Shown here piece by piece: positions 8,021 to 16,269 of a stretch of DNA of 19,941 nucleotides. The DNA is from Caldisericaceae bacterium (GTDB lineage Bacteria > Caldisericota > Caldisericia > Caldisericales > Caldisericaceae). Under the pieces are notes generated by a model that was not told where the DNA came from, did no database searches, and worked only from the letters and a program-made list of their open reading frames with translations. Where the stretch lies: contig JALSNB010000047.1 in assembly GCA_026987225.1 (NCBI GenBank), forward strand, positions 1 through 19,941. Direction: 5' to 3'. Made by a program: the position numbers and the translations under genes. Numbering within the stretch: position 1 is the stretch's first letter; every line of letters begins with the position of its first letter.

Positions 8021-9743
8021 AAAAAACAAAGTAAAACTGCTATATACTTTGGTAATCATTCTTTTCAGCATACTTATCGTAAGAATATTTTATTTACAAA
8101 TTATCAGAGGTTCCCATTATAAAGAGATGTCAGTCCATAAAAGCATACGAATTATAGAAATCCCTACAATCAGAGGTAAAATATTAGACAGGAATGGAAC
8201 AGTGTTGGCAGAAGACATACCCACGTACAAATTAGAGATTACGAAAGAGGATCTTTCAAATAAAGACGAGGAAATAAAATTAATTTCACAGATTATAGGA
8301 ACGCCGGTAAGCGAAATTAATAAAAAATTGCAAAATGCGAATGTTCCATCGTTTGTTCCGGTAATAATCAAAAAAGACCTGACGTTGCAAGAAGTCGTAA
8401 AAATAAAGGAACAAAGCTTTAGCCTTCCTGGAATAAACGTTGTATTGAGCACTAAAAGATTTTATCCTTACGGAAAAATCGGGGAGAATTTTATAGGGTT
8501 TGTCGGAGCAGTTACAAAAGAAGATTTACAAAATGACAGTTTCTACAATTATAATGATATCGTCGGAAAACAAGGCATAGAAAAGGAATACGAAAAGTAT
8601 CTTAGGGGAATAAAAGGAAAAGAGGAAGTCGAAGTAGACCCTTCCGGACGCATCATGAAAGTTATTTCTAAAATAAATCCCGTACCAGGCGACAATATAT
8701 ATCTAACAATCGACATACGTTTACAAAAAACTTTAGAAAAAATTGTAGGTGATAAAAAAGGCGCCGCCATTGCGATTGATCCAAGCAATGGCGAAATACT
8801 CGCAATGGTTTCTCATCCTTCATTTGACCCAAATAAGCTGATAAACGGAATAAGTGAAGATGAGTATAAAAAGCTACTATCAGAGAACGCATTTTTTAAT
8901 AGAGCCACTCAAGGAGCATATCCTTCCGGCTCCACATTCAAACCTATTACGTTAACTGCAGCACTTATGAGCCATACCATTAGTAAAGACACTGTTATAT
9001 ATTGCAAAAACTCCATAAAAATAGGAGGAACAACCTTTAGAGATTGGATATATCCCGCATCCTTTGGTTATCAAAATCCCGTGCAGGCTCTTGCAAACTC
9101 AAGTGACGTATTCTTCTATACCATTGGTATAAAAACAGGAATCAGTGAAATAGATAAATATGCAAGAGCTTTCGGTATCGGGGAGAAAACCGGAATAGAC
9201 TTACCTATCGAAAGCAAAGGACTTTTACCATCACCGGAATGGAAGAAAAAAGTACTTAACGAAAATTGGTATCTTGGTGATACGGCTAATCTTTCAATAG
9301 GCCAAGGATATTTACTTGTTACACCTATACAAATGGCAAGTTTTTATAGCGGACTTGCGGAAAACGGTACGGAATACGTCCCGCACTTACTTTTAAAAAT
9401 TTCTTCGGATTCTGGTAAAATAATAACAAAGTATAAAAGAAAAGTTAGGCTGAAAGTAGACATACCATACTCTGTTTTTGATGTGGTAAAAGATGGGATG
9501 GAATTGCTTGCAAATAAACCTGATATGCGTATTATGAAGATTGGGGGTAGAACTGTGTGTGCTAAAACAGGAACGGCGGAAGTTGGAAAAGATGCAGTAG
9601 ACCATTGGCTAATTGCTTTCTCTGAAAGAGAAAAGCCAGAAATAGTCGGATTGCTGTTTTTTGATCACTCAGCTTTCCCGTCGAGTCACGCATTAGCTCC
9701 GCTTATGGCAGATATATTTAAAGCATATTATAATTTGAAATAA
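8013..9743 (+). CDS. mrdA: Penicillin-binding protein 2 (class B transpeptidase of the elongasome)
   Basis: Cross-links new peptidoglycan during rod elongation together with RodA. 576 residues, slightly shorter than proteobacterial PBP2. One N-terminal membrane anchor (about 9-30), a pedestal domain with the family R-G-x-I-x-D-R-N-G motif (RGKILDRNG, 54-62), and a transpeptidase domain with all catalytic motifs: S307-T-F-K310 (SxxK, nucleophile S307), S363-S-D365 (SxN equivalent, with D as in other PBP2 proteins), and K518-T-G520. No C-terminal PASTA domains. The start overlaps mreD by 8 bases without a clear Shine-Dalgarno. Confidence 0.95.
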   Translation: MNEKNKVKLLYTLVIILFSILIVRIFYLQIIRGSHYKEMSVHKSIRIIEIPTIRGKILDRNGTVLAEDIPTYKLEITKEDLSNKDEEIKLISQIIGTPVSEINKKLQNANVPSFVPVIIKKDLTLQEVVKIKEQSFSLPGINVVLSTKRFYPYGKIGENFIGFVGAVTKEDLQNDSFYNYNDIVGKQGIEKEYEKYLRGIKGKEEVEVDPSGRIMKVISKINPVPGDNIYLTIDIRLQKTLEKIVGDKKGAAIAIDPSNGEILAMVSHPSFDPNKLINGISEDEYKKLLSENAFFNRATQGAYPSGSTFKPITLTAALMSHTISKDTVIYCKNSIKIGGTTFRDWIYPASFGYQNPVQALANSSDVFFYTIGIKTGISEIDKYARAFGIGEKTGIDLPIESKGLLPSPEWKKKVLNENWYLGDTANLSIGQGYLLVTPIQMASFYSGLAENGTEYVPHLLLKISSDSGKIITKYKRKVRLKVDIPYSVFDVVKDGMELLANKPDMRIMKIGGRTVCAKTGTAEVGKDAVDHWLIAFSEREKPEIVGLLFFDHSAFPSSHALAPLMADIFKAYYNLK

Positions 9744-9754
9744 TAGGAGGCAAC

Positions 9755-10369
9755 ATGATTAGCCCGGCAATGTTTAAAGGAGTGGATAACGGAATAGTGG
9801 TTTTATTAAACCCGGATGTAAGCTTTGAAGAAATTATTGACTACCTTGGAAAAATTTTAGAGGAGAGAAAAGTATTTTTTTCCGGTGCTCATCTAACAGT
9901 AGAACCTAACGGTAGAGACTTAACAAAACAAGAGATTGAAGAGCTTTCCGAACTTTTAAAAAAATTCGGTATATCTTTTTCAATAAACGGATTAGGAACA
10001 ATCACAAAAAAGGAAATAGTGGAAACGGAAAAGAACAACAAAGACAAAACGGTTATTATAGACCATACGTTAAGAGCGGGACAAGTTGTAAATATCACTG
10101 GAAATGTCGTAGTTCTGGGGGATATAAATGAAGGTGCCGAAGTCACGGTAACCGGCAATGCATATATTTTCGGAATGGTAAGAGGCATTGTAAACGCAGG
10201 TGAAAGCGTAGTTTCATTAGGATTCAAACCATTACGAATGGTAATAGGTAAAACAGTATTTGATAATAACCTTTCCGGAAAAACGTACAGAAAACCCAGA
10301 ATAGCAAAAGTTGAAGACGGAAAAATCATTGTAAAAGTTCTTGGAGAGAAGAAATCATTAAGGAGGTAA
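9755..10369 (+). CDS. minC: Septum site-determining protein MinC
   Basis: FtsZ polymerisation inhibitor carried by MinD to the poles. 204 residues: an N-terminal domain (about 1-85) with KGVDNGIVVLLNPDVSFEE, a short charged linker, and a C-terminal beta-helix domain from about 98 with HTLRAGQ (104-110) and glycine-rich turns (GNVVVLGDINEGAEV). This C-terminal domain binds MinD. AGGAGG precedes the ATG by about 6 bases. It begins 11 bases after PBP2, so the Min genes are inserted between PBP2 and rodA within the shape operon. Confidence 0.95.
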   Translation: MISPAMFKGVDNGIVVLLNPDVSFEEIIDYLGKILEERKVFFSGAHLTVEPNGRDLTKQEIEELSELLKKFGISFSINGLGTITKKEIVETEKNNKDKTVIIDHTLRAGQVVNITGNVVVLGDINEGAEVTVTGNAYIFGMVRGIVNAGESVVSLGFKPLRMVIGKTVFDNNLSGKTYRKPRIAKVEDGKIIVKVLGEKKSLRR

Positions 10370-10372
10370 ACT

Positions 10373-11158
10373 ATGGGAAGAGTTGTTGTTATAACATCCG
10401 GTAAGGGCGGGGTAGGCAAAACAACTGTTACTGCAAATGTTGGCGCTTCCCTGGCCAAATTAGGGAAAAAAGTTGTTGTGGTAGATATGGACATCGGTTT
10501 GCGAAATCTCGATGTAGTCATGGGCCTTGAAAATAGAGTCGTATACAATATAATGGATATCATTGAAGGTAGATGCAAGATTAGCCAGGCATTAGTCAGA
10601 GAGAAACATCTATCAAATTTCTTTCTCCTCCCGGCATCGCAAATGCATACGAAAGAGGATGTAAAAATAGAAGCAGTAGATGAAATTATATCTATCATCA
10701 AGGAGAGTTTTGACTATGTGTTATTGGATTCTCCGGCAGGCATAGAAAACGGTTTCCGCTCAGCTTCATCACCCGCAAATGAAGCACTAATCGTTGTAAC
10801 ACCAGACGTATCGTCAGTGAGAGATGCCGACAGAGTAATAGGACTACTTGAAAATAACGGAATAGAAGGCATTGCATTGGTTATAAACAGATACGACCCT
10901 AATCTTGTAAGAAAAAAGAAAATGTTAGATTCAGACGATATCGTAGACGTGTTAAGTCTGGATCTTATAGGCATTATCCCGGAAGATAAAGCAATAATCG
11001 ACTCTGAGAATAGAGGAGAAGTATTGTCAATCGTTGAAAAGACAAAAGCCGTTCAGGCATTTAGCAATATCGCAAGAAGAATGGAGGGAGAAAATGTCCC
11101 ATTCATTGACCTCGAACCTGAGAAAAAGGGTTTATTCGGTATATTCAGGAGGAAATAG
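10373..11158 (+). CDS. minD: Septum site-determining protein MinD
   Basis: Membrane-cycling ATPase that recruits MinC and is stimulated by MinE. 261 residues. Deviant Walker A KGGVGKT at 11-17 with the signature lysine K11, Walker A' VVDMDIGLRNLDVVMGLE, and Walker B region YVLLDSPAGIE. The C-terminal tail KKGLFGIFRRK is the expected amphipathic membrane-targeting helix. AAGGAGGT lies about 7 bases before the ATG, giving one of the strongest ribosome sites in the run. Confidence 0.97.
   Translation: MGRVVVITSGKGGVGKTTVTANVGASLAKLGKKVVVVDMDIGLRNLDVVMGLENRVVYNIMDIIEGRCKISQALVREKHLSNFFLLPASQMHTKEDVKIEAVDEIISIIKESFDYVLLDSPAGIENGFRSASSPANEALIVVTPDVSSVRDADRVIGLLENNGIEGIALVINRYDPNLVRKKKMLDSDDIVDVLSLDLIGIIPEDKAIIDSENRGEVLSIVEKTKAVQAFSNIARRMEGENVPFIDLEPEKKGLFGIFRRK
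11147..11152 (+). promoter_or_regulatory. Ribosome binding site that fixes the minE start
   Basis: AGGAGG lies 7 bases before the ATG at 11160. It supports the 80-residue MinE over an in-frame upstream ATG at 11034 that would place 42 extra residues inside minD without homology to MinE. Confidence 0.85.
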
Positions 11159-11159
11159 T

Positions 11160-11402
11160 ATGGGCTGGTTCGGCAGAAAAAACACAAATTCAATCGCAAA
11201 AGAACGTTTAAAACTCATCCTTGTTCAAGATAGAGCATTATTATCCCCTTCGCTGCTTACCGAAATGAAAGAAGAAATCATAAGAGTTATTAGTAAATAC
11301 TTAGAAATAAAGCAATCAGATATAAGAATAAATATTCAGAGAGAAACCCGCGAAACCGTTTTAGAGGCAACAATACCAGTAAAAGGAGTAAAGCGTAAGT
11401 AA
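11160..11402 (+). CDS. minE: Cell division topological specificity factor MinE
   Basis: Stimulates MinD ATPase activity and drives or shapes the Min gradient. 80 residues, the normal length (about 85). It has the membrane-targeting N-terminus MGWFGRK, the anti-MinCD helix region SIAKERLKLILVQDR (11-25), and the C-terminal dimerisation core LSPSLLTEMKEEIIRVISKY followed by beta strands (VLEATIPV). The start at 11160 was chosen over an upstream in-frame ATG because of the strong AGGAGG site and the exact match of MGWF to MinE N-termini. Presence of MinE means a MinCDE system rather than the MinJ/DivIVA type. Confidence 0.93.
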   Translation: MGWFGRKNTNSIAKERLKLILVQDRALLSPSLLTEMKEEIIRVISKYLEIKQSDIRINIQRETRETVLEATIPVKGVKRK

Positions 11403-11405
11403 AGT

Positions 11406-12470
11406 TTGAAAAAACTACCAATCTCATTAATATTAGAAGTTTTAGCGCTTTCAATCGTTTCGTTGTTTTTATTATCTTTATTAGGTAAAAATTTCTACTA
11501 CGCAAAAAGACAGGCTTTTTATATCATAGCAGGATTCCTGATAATGTATTTTATGGCTTACTTTGACTTTCGTGAGCTAAAATATTTTGCATGGCTGCTT
11601 TACCTAATAGGTATTGCTTCACTGATATTTGTACTCTTTACGGGTAAATCCGCTTATGGCGCTCAAAGATGGCTTCAGATAGGCAGTTTTATAACAATTC
11701 AACCATCCGAGTTCGAAAAACCTATTATTATCATATTTCTCGGATATATCGCCTCAATGGAAATAAACGATTTTAAGAAGTTTGCATATATGACTTTTGC
11801 AACTATTTTGCCATTTGCATTAATATTCAAACAACCTGATTTCGGAACAGCGATTATTTTATTCATTATATTTATATTTATGGTATTCTTCTTCCTAAAT
11901 ATAAAATATTTTATGACGGTTATTATATCGTCTGTCGCTTTAATACCAATTGGCTTAAAGTTCCTAAAACCATATCAAGTGCAGAGAATATTAATGTTTT
12001 TAAATCCTCAAAAAGATCCATTAGGAAGCGGATATAACGTAATACAATCGATTATAGCAATAGGATCAGGTAGGCTTTTCGGCAATGGAATAGAAAAAAG
12101 CATATTCACAAAGCTTCATTTTGTACCGGTTCAATATGCCGATTTCATTTTTTCAGCACTTGGTGAAACGCTGGGTTTTGCTGGTGTTTTACTGCTTATA
12201 GCTCTTTACGTAGGGATTCTCATATTTATAATAAGAACATACGGCATGTTAGACAATTCTTTCGGAAAAGCTATGCTTATAGGTATATTTGCTTTATTTA
12301 TTGCACAAATTTTTATAAACATCGGAATGTGCATAGGCATAATGCCGGTCACCGGAATCCCGTTGCCATTTGTAAGCTTCGGTGGAAGTGCAACAATTTC
12401 AGATTTTATTATAATAGGACTTGCAATAAATATATACGTGTATAGAGAGGAGATTAATATTTCCATATGA
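11406..12470 (+). CDS. rodA: Peptidoglycan glycosyltransferase RodA (SEDS family)
   Basis: Polymerises lipid II into glycan strands as partner of PBP2. 354 residues with about ten membrane segments. SEDS motifs: IQPSEFEKP (98-106), FKQPDFGTAI (141-150), the loop FVPVQYADFIFSALGE (239-254) with D246 at the position of the catalytic aspartate, and PLPFVSFGGSA near the C-terminus. RodA rather than FtsW is inferred from context with mre and PBP2. The start is TTG three bases after minE; the nearest AGGAG is 17 bases away, too far for a good site, so coupling is likely. It overlaps the next gene as ATGA. Confidence 0.95.
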   Translation: MKKLPISLILEVLALSIVSLFLLSLLGKNFYYAKRQAFYIIAGFLIMYFMAYFDFRELKYFAWLLYLIGIASLIFVLFTGKSAYGAQRWLQIGSFITIQPSEFEKPIIIIFLGYIASMEINDFKKFAYMTFATILPFALIFKQPDFGTAIILFIIFIFMVFFFLNIKYFMTVIISSVALIPIGLKFLKPYQVQRILMFLNPQKDPLGSGYNVIQSIIAIGSGRLFGNGIEKSIFTKLHFVPVQYADFIFSALGETLGFAGVLLLIALYVGILIFIIRTYGMLDNSFGKAMLIGIFALFIAQIFINIGMCIGIMPVTGIPLPFVSFGGSATISDFIIIGLAINIYVYREEINISI

Positions 12471-14293
12471 AAAAAATAGAATTTTTAAACTTTCAAAAAC
12501 CGTATTCATATTTTGGAAACGAATTAAACAGTATTCATAAAGACCACAAAGGAAAAATAAAAGTTGCATTTGTTTATCCGGATCTTTATGACATCGGAAT
12601 GTCTTCCTTGGGATACAAAATACTTTACCATATGCTGAATGATATAGAAGATGTTGTTGCAGAAAGAGTATTTCATCCATTGGAAGATATGGAAGAATAT
12701 CTGAGAAAAAATAATATTCCATTGTTTACAATCGAGTCGCATACGCCGTTAAAAGAATTTGATATAATTGCATTTAGCGTTCAAACCGTGTTGGATTATA
12801 CGAATATTCTAAACATCCTTGACCTTGCACAGATTCCAATGCACTCAAGAGACAGAAAATACCCGCTTGTATTCATGGGAGGGACGACTGCATACAATCC
12901 GGAACCAATGCATGAATTTATAGACTTCTTTGCACTTGGCGAAGGAGAAAATGAAATTAAAAAAGTCATAGACATCTTCAGACAATGGAACGGAAAAGAC
13001 AAAAAACACTTTTTGAATTTAGTTTCCAGAGTACAGGGAATATACGTTCCGTCTCATTTTGACGTAGAATACTTGAATAACGCTACCATTAAAAAAATAA
13101 TACCACTAAGCGATGAAAAAAAAGTAATAAAAGATGTAGTTCCTGATATAAACCGCTCCTACTTTCCTTTAAAACCGATTGTTCCATTTGGTAGAACGGC
13201 TATGGACAAAGCAAACGTGGAACTGTTTAGGGGGTGTACGAGAGGTTGTAGGTTCTGCCAAGCAGGAATGGTTTACAGGCCCGTTAGGGAAAAAACTGTA
13301 GAGAGGTTAAAGTATGAAATGGAAGAAATCTTAAAAAATACGGGATACGAAGAAATAACTTTACTCTCGCTTAGCAGCAGCGATTACTCTCATCTGGACG
13401 AAATTATTGATATCTCCGAGGAGATAAGCAAGAAATATCATGTCTCAATTTCGGTTCCTTCTCTGAGGATAGATAAATTCCCTGAAAAATTAGGGAGAAT
13501 GATCGTGTCACAAAGAGTTCACACGATAACATTTGCAATTGAAGCGGCAACAGAACGATTGAGAAACGTAATAAACAAAACCATAAATGAAAAAGACATA
13601 TTTCAAACCGTTGAAAAAGCAGTGAAATTGGGGTTTCATACCCTCAAGTTTTACTTTATGATAGGATTACCAACAGAAACAGAAGAGGATGTAAAAGCCA
13701 TACCCAATCTTGTTAAAAGAATATATGCCCACGGGCAAAAATTCAAAACGTTTAAAAAGCCTCTATCCATTCATTTAAGCATAAATCCTTTCATGCCTCA
13801 ACCAAATACCGTATTTCAGTGGGAACCGTTTGATAGCTTAGAAAATCTCAAAAGAAAAAGTTCAATTATTAAAAACGAACTGAATAGCAAACGATATAAA
13901 GTTAACTTTGGATTCTTTGAAATGAACAAACTTGAAACCGCATTGGGAAGAGGCAATAGAAAACTATCCAAAGTTATAGAAACAGCTTTTAGAAACGGAG
14001 CTAAAATGGACGGTTGGACGGAATCATTCGATTTAAACGTGTGGATGAAAGCCTTTGAAGATAATGAATTAGACATCAATAATTTCACAGGGAAAATCCC
14101 CGAAAATGCTGTCTTGCCATGGGATCATTTATCCTGTGGAGTCTCAAAAAGATATTTGAAGTGGGAAAAGCAAAAAGCATTGAAAGAATCAACAACAAAT
14201 GATTGTAGAAACGGCATCTGTAATGGCTGCGGAATAACAGATTTCTTTGTTTGCCCTGTTCTCGAAGTAAATAAACACAAAAAAACCGATTGA
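12467..14293 (+). CDS. TIGR03960-type B12-binding-like radical SAM protein
   Basis: Radical SAM protein of unknown reaction, usually encoded beside rodA and a DUF2344 (TIGR03936) partner and the Rng/L21/L27 genes in Clostridia. 608 residues. The N-terminal part (about 30-180) resembles a cobalamin-binding-like fold (VAFVYPDLYDIGMSSLGY, VFMGGTTAYNPEP). The radical SAM motif CTRGCRFC gives C257, C261 and C264. The C-terminal tail contains another cysteine group, C580, C585, C588 and C596 (CRNGICNGCGITDFFVC), possibly for a second cluster. A GAGAGGAG site lies about 13 bases before the ATG. The DUF2344 partner is not in the window: tRNA genes follow directly, so the usual synteny is broken at this point. 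Confidence 0.9.
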   Translation: MKKIEFLNFQKPYSYFGNELNSIHKDHKGKIKVAFVYPDLYDIGMSSLGYKILYHMLNDIEDVVAERVFHPLEDMEEYLRKNNIPLFTIESHTPLKEFDIIAFSVQTVLDYTNILNILDLAQIPMHSRDRKYPLVFMGGTTAYNPEPMHEFIDFFALGEGENEIKKVIDIFRQWNGKDKKHFLNLVSRVQGIYVPSHFDVEYLNNATIKKIIPLSDEKKVIKDVVPDINRSYFPLKPIVPFGRTAMDKANVELFRGCTRGCRFCQAGMVYRPVREKTVERLKYEMEEILKNTGYEEITLLSLSSSDYSHLDEIIDISEEISKKYHVSISVPSLRIDKFPEKLGRMIVSQRVHTITFAIEAATERLRNVINKTINEKDIFQTVEKAVKLGFHTLKFYFMIGLPTETEEDVKAIPNLVKRIYAHGQKFKTFKKPLSIHLSINPFMPQPNTVFQWEPFDSLENLKRKSSIIKNELNSKRYKVNFGFFEMNKLETALGRGNRKLSKVIETAFRNGAKMDGWTESFDLNVWMKAFEDNELDINNFTGKIPENAVLPWDHLSCGVSKRYLKWEKQKALKESTTNDCRNGICNGCGITDFFVCPVLEVNKHKKTD

Positions 14294-14299
14294 TTTTAC

Positions 14300-14327
14300 T
14301 TGACAAGAAAGAAGTTTTTTATACAAT
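14300..14327 (+). promoter_or_regulatory. Sigma-70/A-type promoter of the tRNA pair
   Basis: TTGACA (14300-14305), a 16-base spacer, then TACAAT (14322-14327). The predicted transcription start near 14334 leaves only about 5 bases before the tRNA-Ile 5' end. It begins 7 bases after the stop of the radical SAM gene, and no terminator hairpin separates them, so read-through from the operon may also supply the tRNAs. Confidence 0.75.
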
Positions 14328-14338
14328 ATGCAGTGGTT

Positions 14339-14415
14339 GGGCTTCTAGCTCAGTTGGTTAGAGCGCGTCCCTGATAAGGACGAGGTCTCTGGTTCGAGTC
14401 CAGAGAGGCCCACCA
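14339..14415 (+). tRNA. tRNA-Ile (anticodon GAT)
   Basis: 77 bases with encoded CCA. The acceptor stem GGGCTTC pairs with GAGGCCC (one G-T pair), the D-arm is GCTC/GAGC, the anticodon loop CTGATAA has GAT at 14373-14375, and the T-arm is TCTGG/CCAGA with loop TTCGAGT. All conserved positions are intact. Confidence 0.97.
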
Positions 14416-14424
14416 TTATTTTGT

Positions 14425-14499
14425 GGGGATGTAGCTCAGCGGGAGAGCACCTGCTTTGCACGCAGGGGGTCAGGGGTTCAAATCCCCTCATCTCCACCA
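14425..14499 (+). tRNA. tRNA-Ala (anticodon TGC)
   Basis: 75 bases with encoded CCA. The acceptor stem GGGGATG pairs with CATCTCC and includes the G3-T70 wobble pair that is the alanine identity element. The anticodon loop TTTGCAC has TGC at 14457-14459. The T-arm AGGGG/CCCCT has loop TTCAAAT. It lies 9 bases after tRNA-Ile and is presumably co-transcribed with it. No rRNA sequence flanks the pair. Confidence 0.97.
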
Positions 14500-14523
14500 T
14501 CTTACAAACCTTATAGGAATAAT

Positions 14524-16269
14524 CTAATGAGATTTTAATATTGATTTCATTTCCGACAATACTTTTTCGTCTTTGTCATTTGCCGCATAAGATCCCATTA
14601 AAGACATACACAATTTAGCGTATTGCTTGGCTTTCATAGTTTTACCCATTTTTCGATAAGCATTTGCCAATAACTCATACGCTTCGGCCTTTTGGTAAGA
14701 AAACAGAATTTTTGATAGAAGTGCTTTATTTGCAAAAATAGAAGTTCCGACATAGTTATTTCTTGAAAATAGTATCTTTGATTTTATAAGATAAGGCAAT
14801 GCATAATCAGGATACTCTTTTATTACAAAATCGGCTTTTTTAAGCAATTCATTATCTTCCTTGAGAATACCGAGCTTTTCATCTACCCAATACTCTCCCA
14901 TGAGTTGCGATAAGTATGGCCTATCAATATTTTTCATCGTAGATTTTGCTTTTTTAAAATTGTTTTCGAGATAATACATTTCGGCATTTTTAAACCAGGA
15001 TTGGAAGTTTTTATATAAAGCACTGTTCGCAATCGGATTGGGTTTCCTAAACACGCCTACTTTATCATTTTTGATATTGTAAGCAAAATATCTATTAAAA
15101 CCAGCATACATAGGAGCCGATGAAAAATATATGGTATCATTTTTAGGATCCATAACAACACTCTGTAATGTTCCCTCATTATTTAAAGTAACGTCACCTG
15201 CTCCTATTGCATTTTTATAGTGATTAAAATCGGTATTGGAAAGTACGCTAATAGCATCAATCGGAGAGTGAATATCAGAAACAAACTTATTAATTTCAAA
15301 TAAGCGACTCATACTACTTGCACTTCCTGCATCATGAAGCCTCATATATTTATGAGCAAAGCTATTATCCAAAAAGGTGTTAGTTACCGCAATATATCCA
15401 TTAGCCATTAGGCTCTTTTTTATATGGCTTCCTGCGATATTATAGACAACACCTGTATGTTCTCTTGCACTACCTACTATTAACATCCAACCTTTTATGG
15501 AATGATAATTTTTTAGTATTTTATCAACATCTTCTATGCTACTTGCATTACTCAAAATATATCTGATTTCAAATGTAATGGGTGCTGTCCTGCTATCACT
15601 GGATTCGGCAAGAGGAGCCGCATCAACAGAAACAGTTATGCCTTTTTCATTCATTCCTGTAAAAACACCCGGATATCCTACACACCCAATTGCAGTATAA
15701 GGAATTTTTCCACTTGGCTTATATCGAATTACAATGGGATTTTCACCGATTAACGGGAAATAATAATCAAGATTTCTTCCGTGAAGAATGTTTCCATTCG
15801 TTACTTTCACAAAGGACGTACATGAAAAATTGTATAACTCCGGTATAAAAGAGGCAAACAATATATCCCTTTCCGGTATACCCGAACCGTAAGAAATGCC
15901 TTTTATTTCTTCAATGTATTCCTCGGGCAGATCTCTTTTCGCCTTTAATACAACAAACTCCATGATTATCCCGCTAAATACCCTTATCCATATCGGCAAG
16001 TTCCTTAAAACGGTTTTTTCGAGATACCTCAGATTGCTATAAACACGGCTTAGCCTATCTTTCAATAAAACTCCGTATTGATAGCCCATCTCAAACGAAG
16101 TTCCGGAAACAGTAAGAAAAGGCACATTGAACTTATAATACACCGAGGCATTGTAAATTACATGATTATCAGGATGTACATCCGAAAAAATCGAGTCACA
16201 CCCAGTAAAGGAAACAACATTCAAAAAAATAATAATCAGAACTAATAGTTTTTTGACATTCCTCTTCAT
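14524..16269 (-). CDS. Secreted lipoprotein-like C45/AAT-family Ntn hydrolase with TPR-like C-terminus
   Basis: 581 residues. The N-terminus (1-24) is a signal peptide ending in SFTGC, a slightly atypical lipobox with C24 as the lipidation residue. Residues about 50-400 match the C45 / acyl-CoA:6-aminopenicillanate acyltransferase-like fold: a self-processing N-terminal nucleophile hydrolase in which C150 (NFSCTSFVK) is the predicted nucleophile, followed by HGRNLDYYF (163-171) and GMNEKGITVSVDAAP. Residues about 415-575 are helical with at least one TPR-like unit (AEAYELLANAYRKMGKTMKA). The substrate is unknown; family members cleave amide bonds of penicillins, bile acids, acyl amines or phospholipids. 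It is the last gene of the padR operon (ATGA overlap with the permease) with no Shine-Dalgarno of its own. An extracytoplasmic location is inferred. Confidence 0.83.
   Translation of the reverse strand: MKRNVKKLLVLIIIFLNVVSFTGCDSIFSDVHPDNHVIYNASVYYKFNVPFLTVSGTSFEMGYQYGVLLKDRLSRVYSNLRYLEKTVLRNLPIWIRVFSGIIMEFVVLKAKRDLPEEYIEEIKGISYGSGIPERDILFASFIPELYNFSCTSFVKVTNGNILHGRNLDYYFPLIGENPIVIRYKPSGKIPYTAIGCVGYPGVFTGMNEKGITVSVDAAPLAESSDSRTAPITFEIRYILSNASSIEDVDKILKNYHSIKGWMLIVGSAREHTGVVYNIAGSHIKKSLMANGYIAVTNTFLDNSFAHKYMRLHDAGSASSMSRLFEINKFVSDIHSPIDAISVLSNTDFNHYKNAIGAGDVTLNNEGTLQSVVMDPKNDTIYFSSAPMYAGFNRYFAYNIKNDKVGVFRKPNPIANSALYKNFQSWFKNAEMYYLENNFKKAKSTMKNIDRPYLSQLMGEYWVDEKLGILKEDNELLKKADFVIKEYPDYALPYLIKSKILFSRNNYVGTSIFANKALLSKILFSYQKAEAYELLANAYRKMGKTMKAKQYAKLCMSLMGSYAANDKDEKVLSEMKSILKSH

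Noticed and set aside
9889..10701. A 270-codon open frame on the - strand opposite minC and minD
   Set aside because: It is serine/threonine/proline/phenylalanine-rich, crosses the boundary of two firmly identified genes, matches no family and has no ribosome site; it is a shadow of their codon bias.
11034..11402. Longer MinE starting at 11034
   Set aside because: The extra 42 residues are minD read in another frame; the ATG at 11160 has AGGAGG and the MinE-type MGWF start.
14521..14536. AATCT-AATG-AGATT hairpin followed by TTT as a terminator
   Set aside because: A five-pair AT-rich stem is too weak and it overlaps the hydrolase stop codon.
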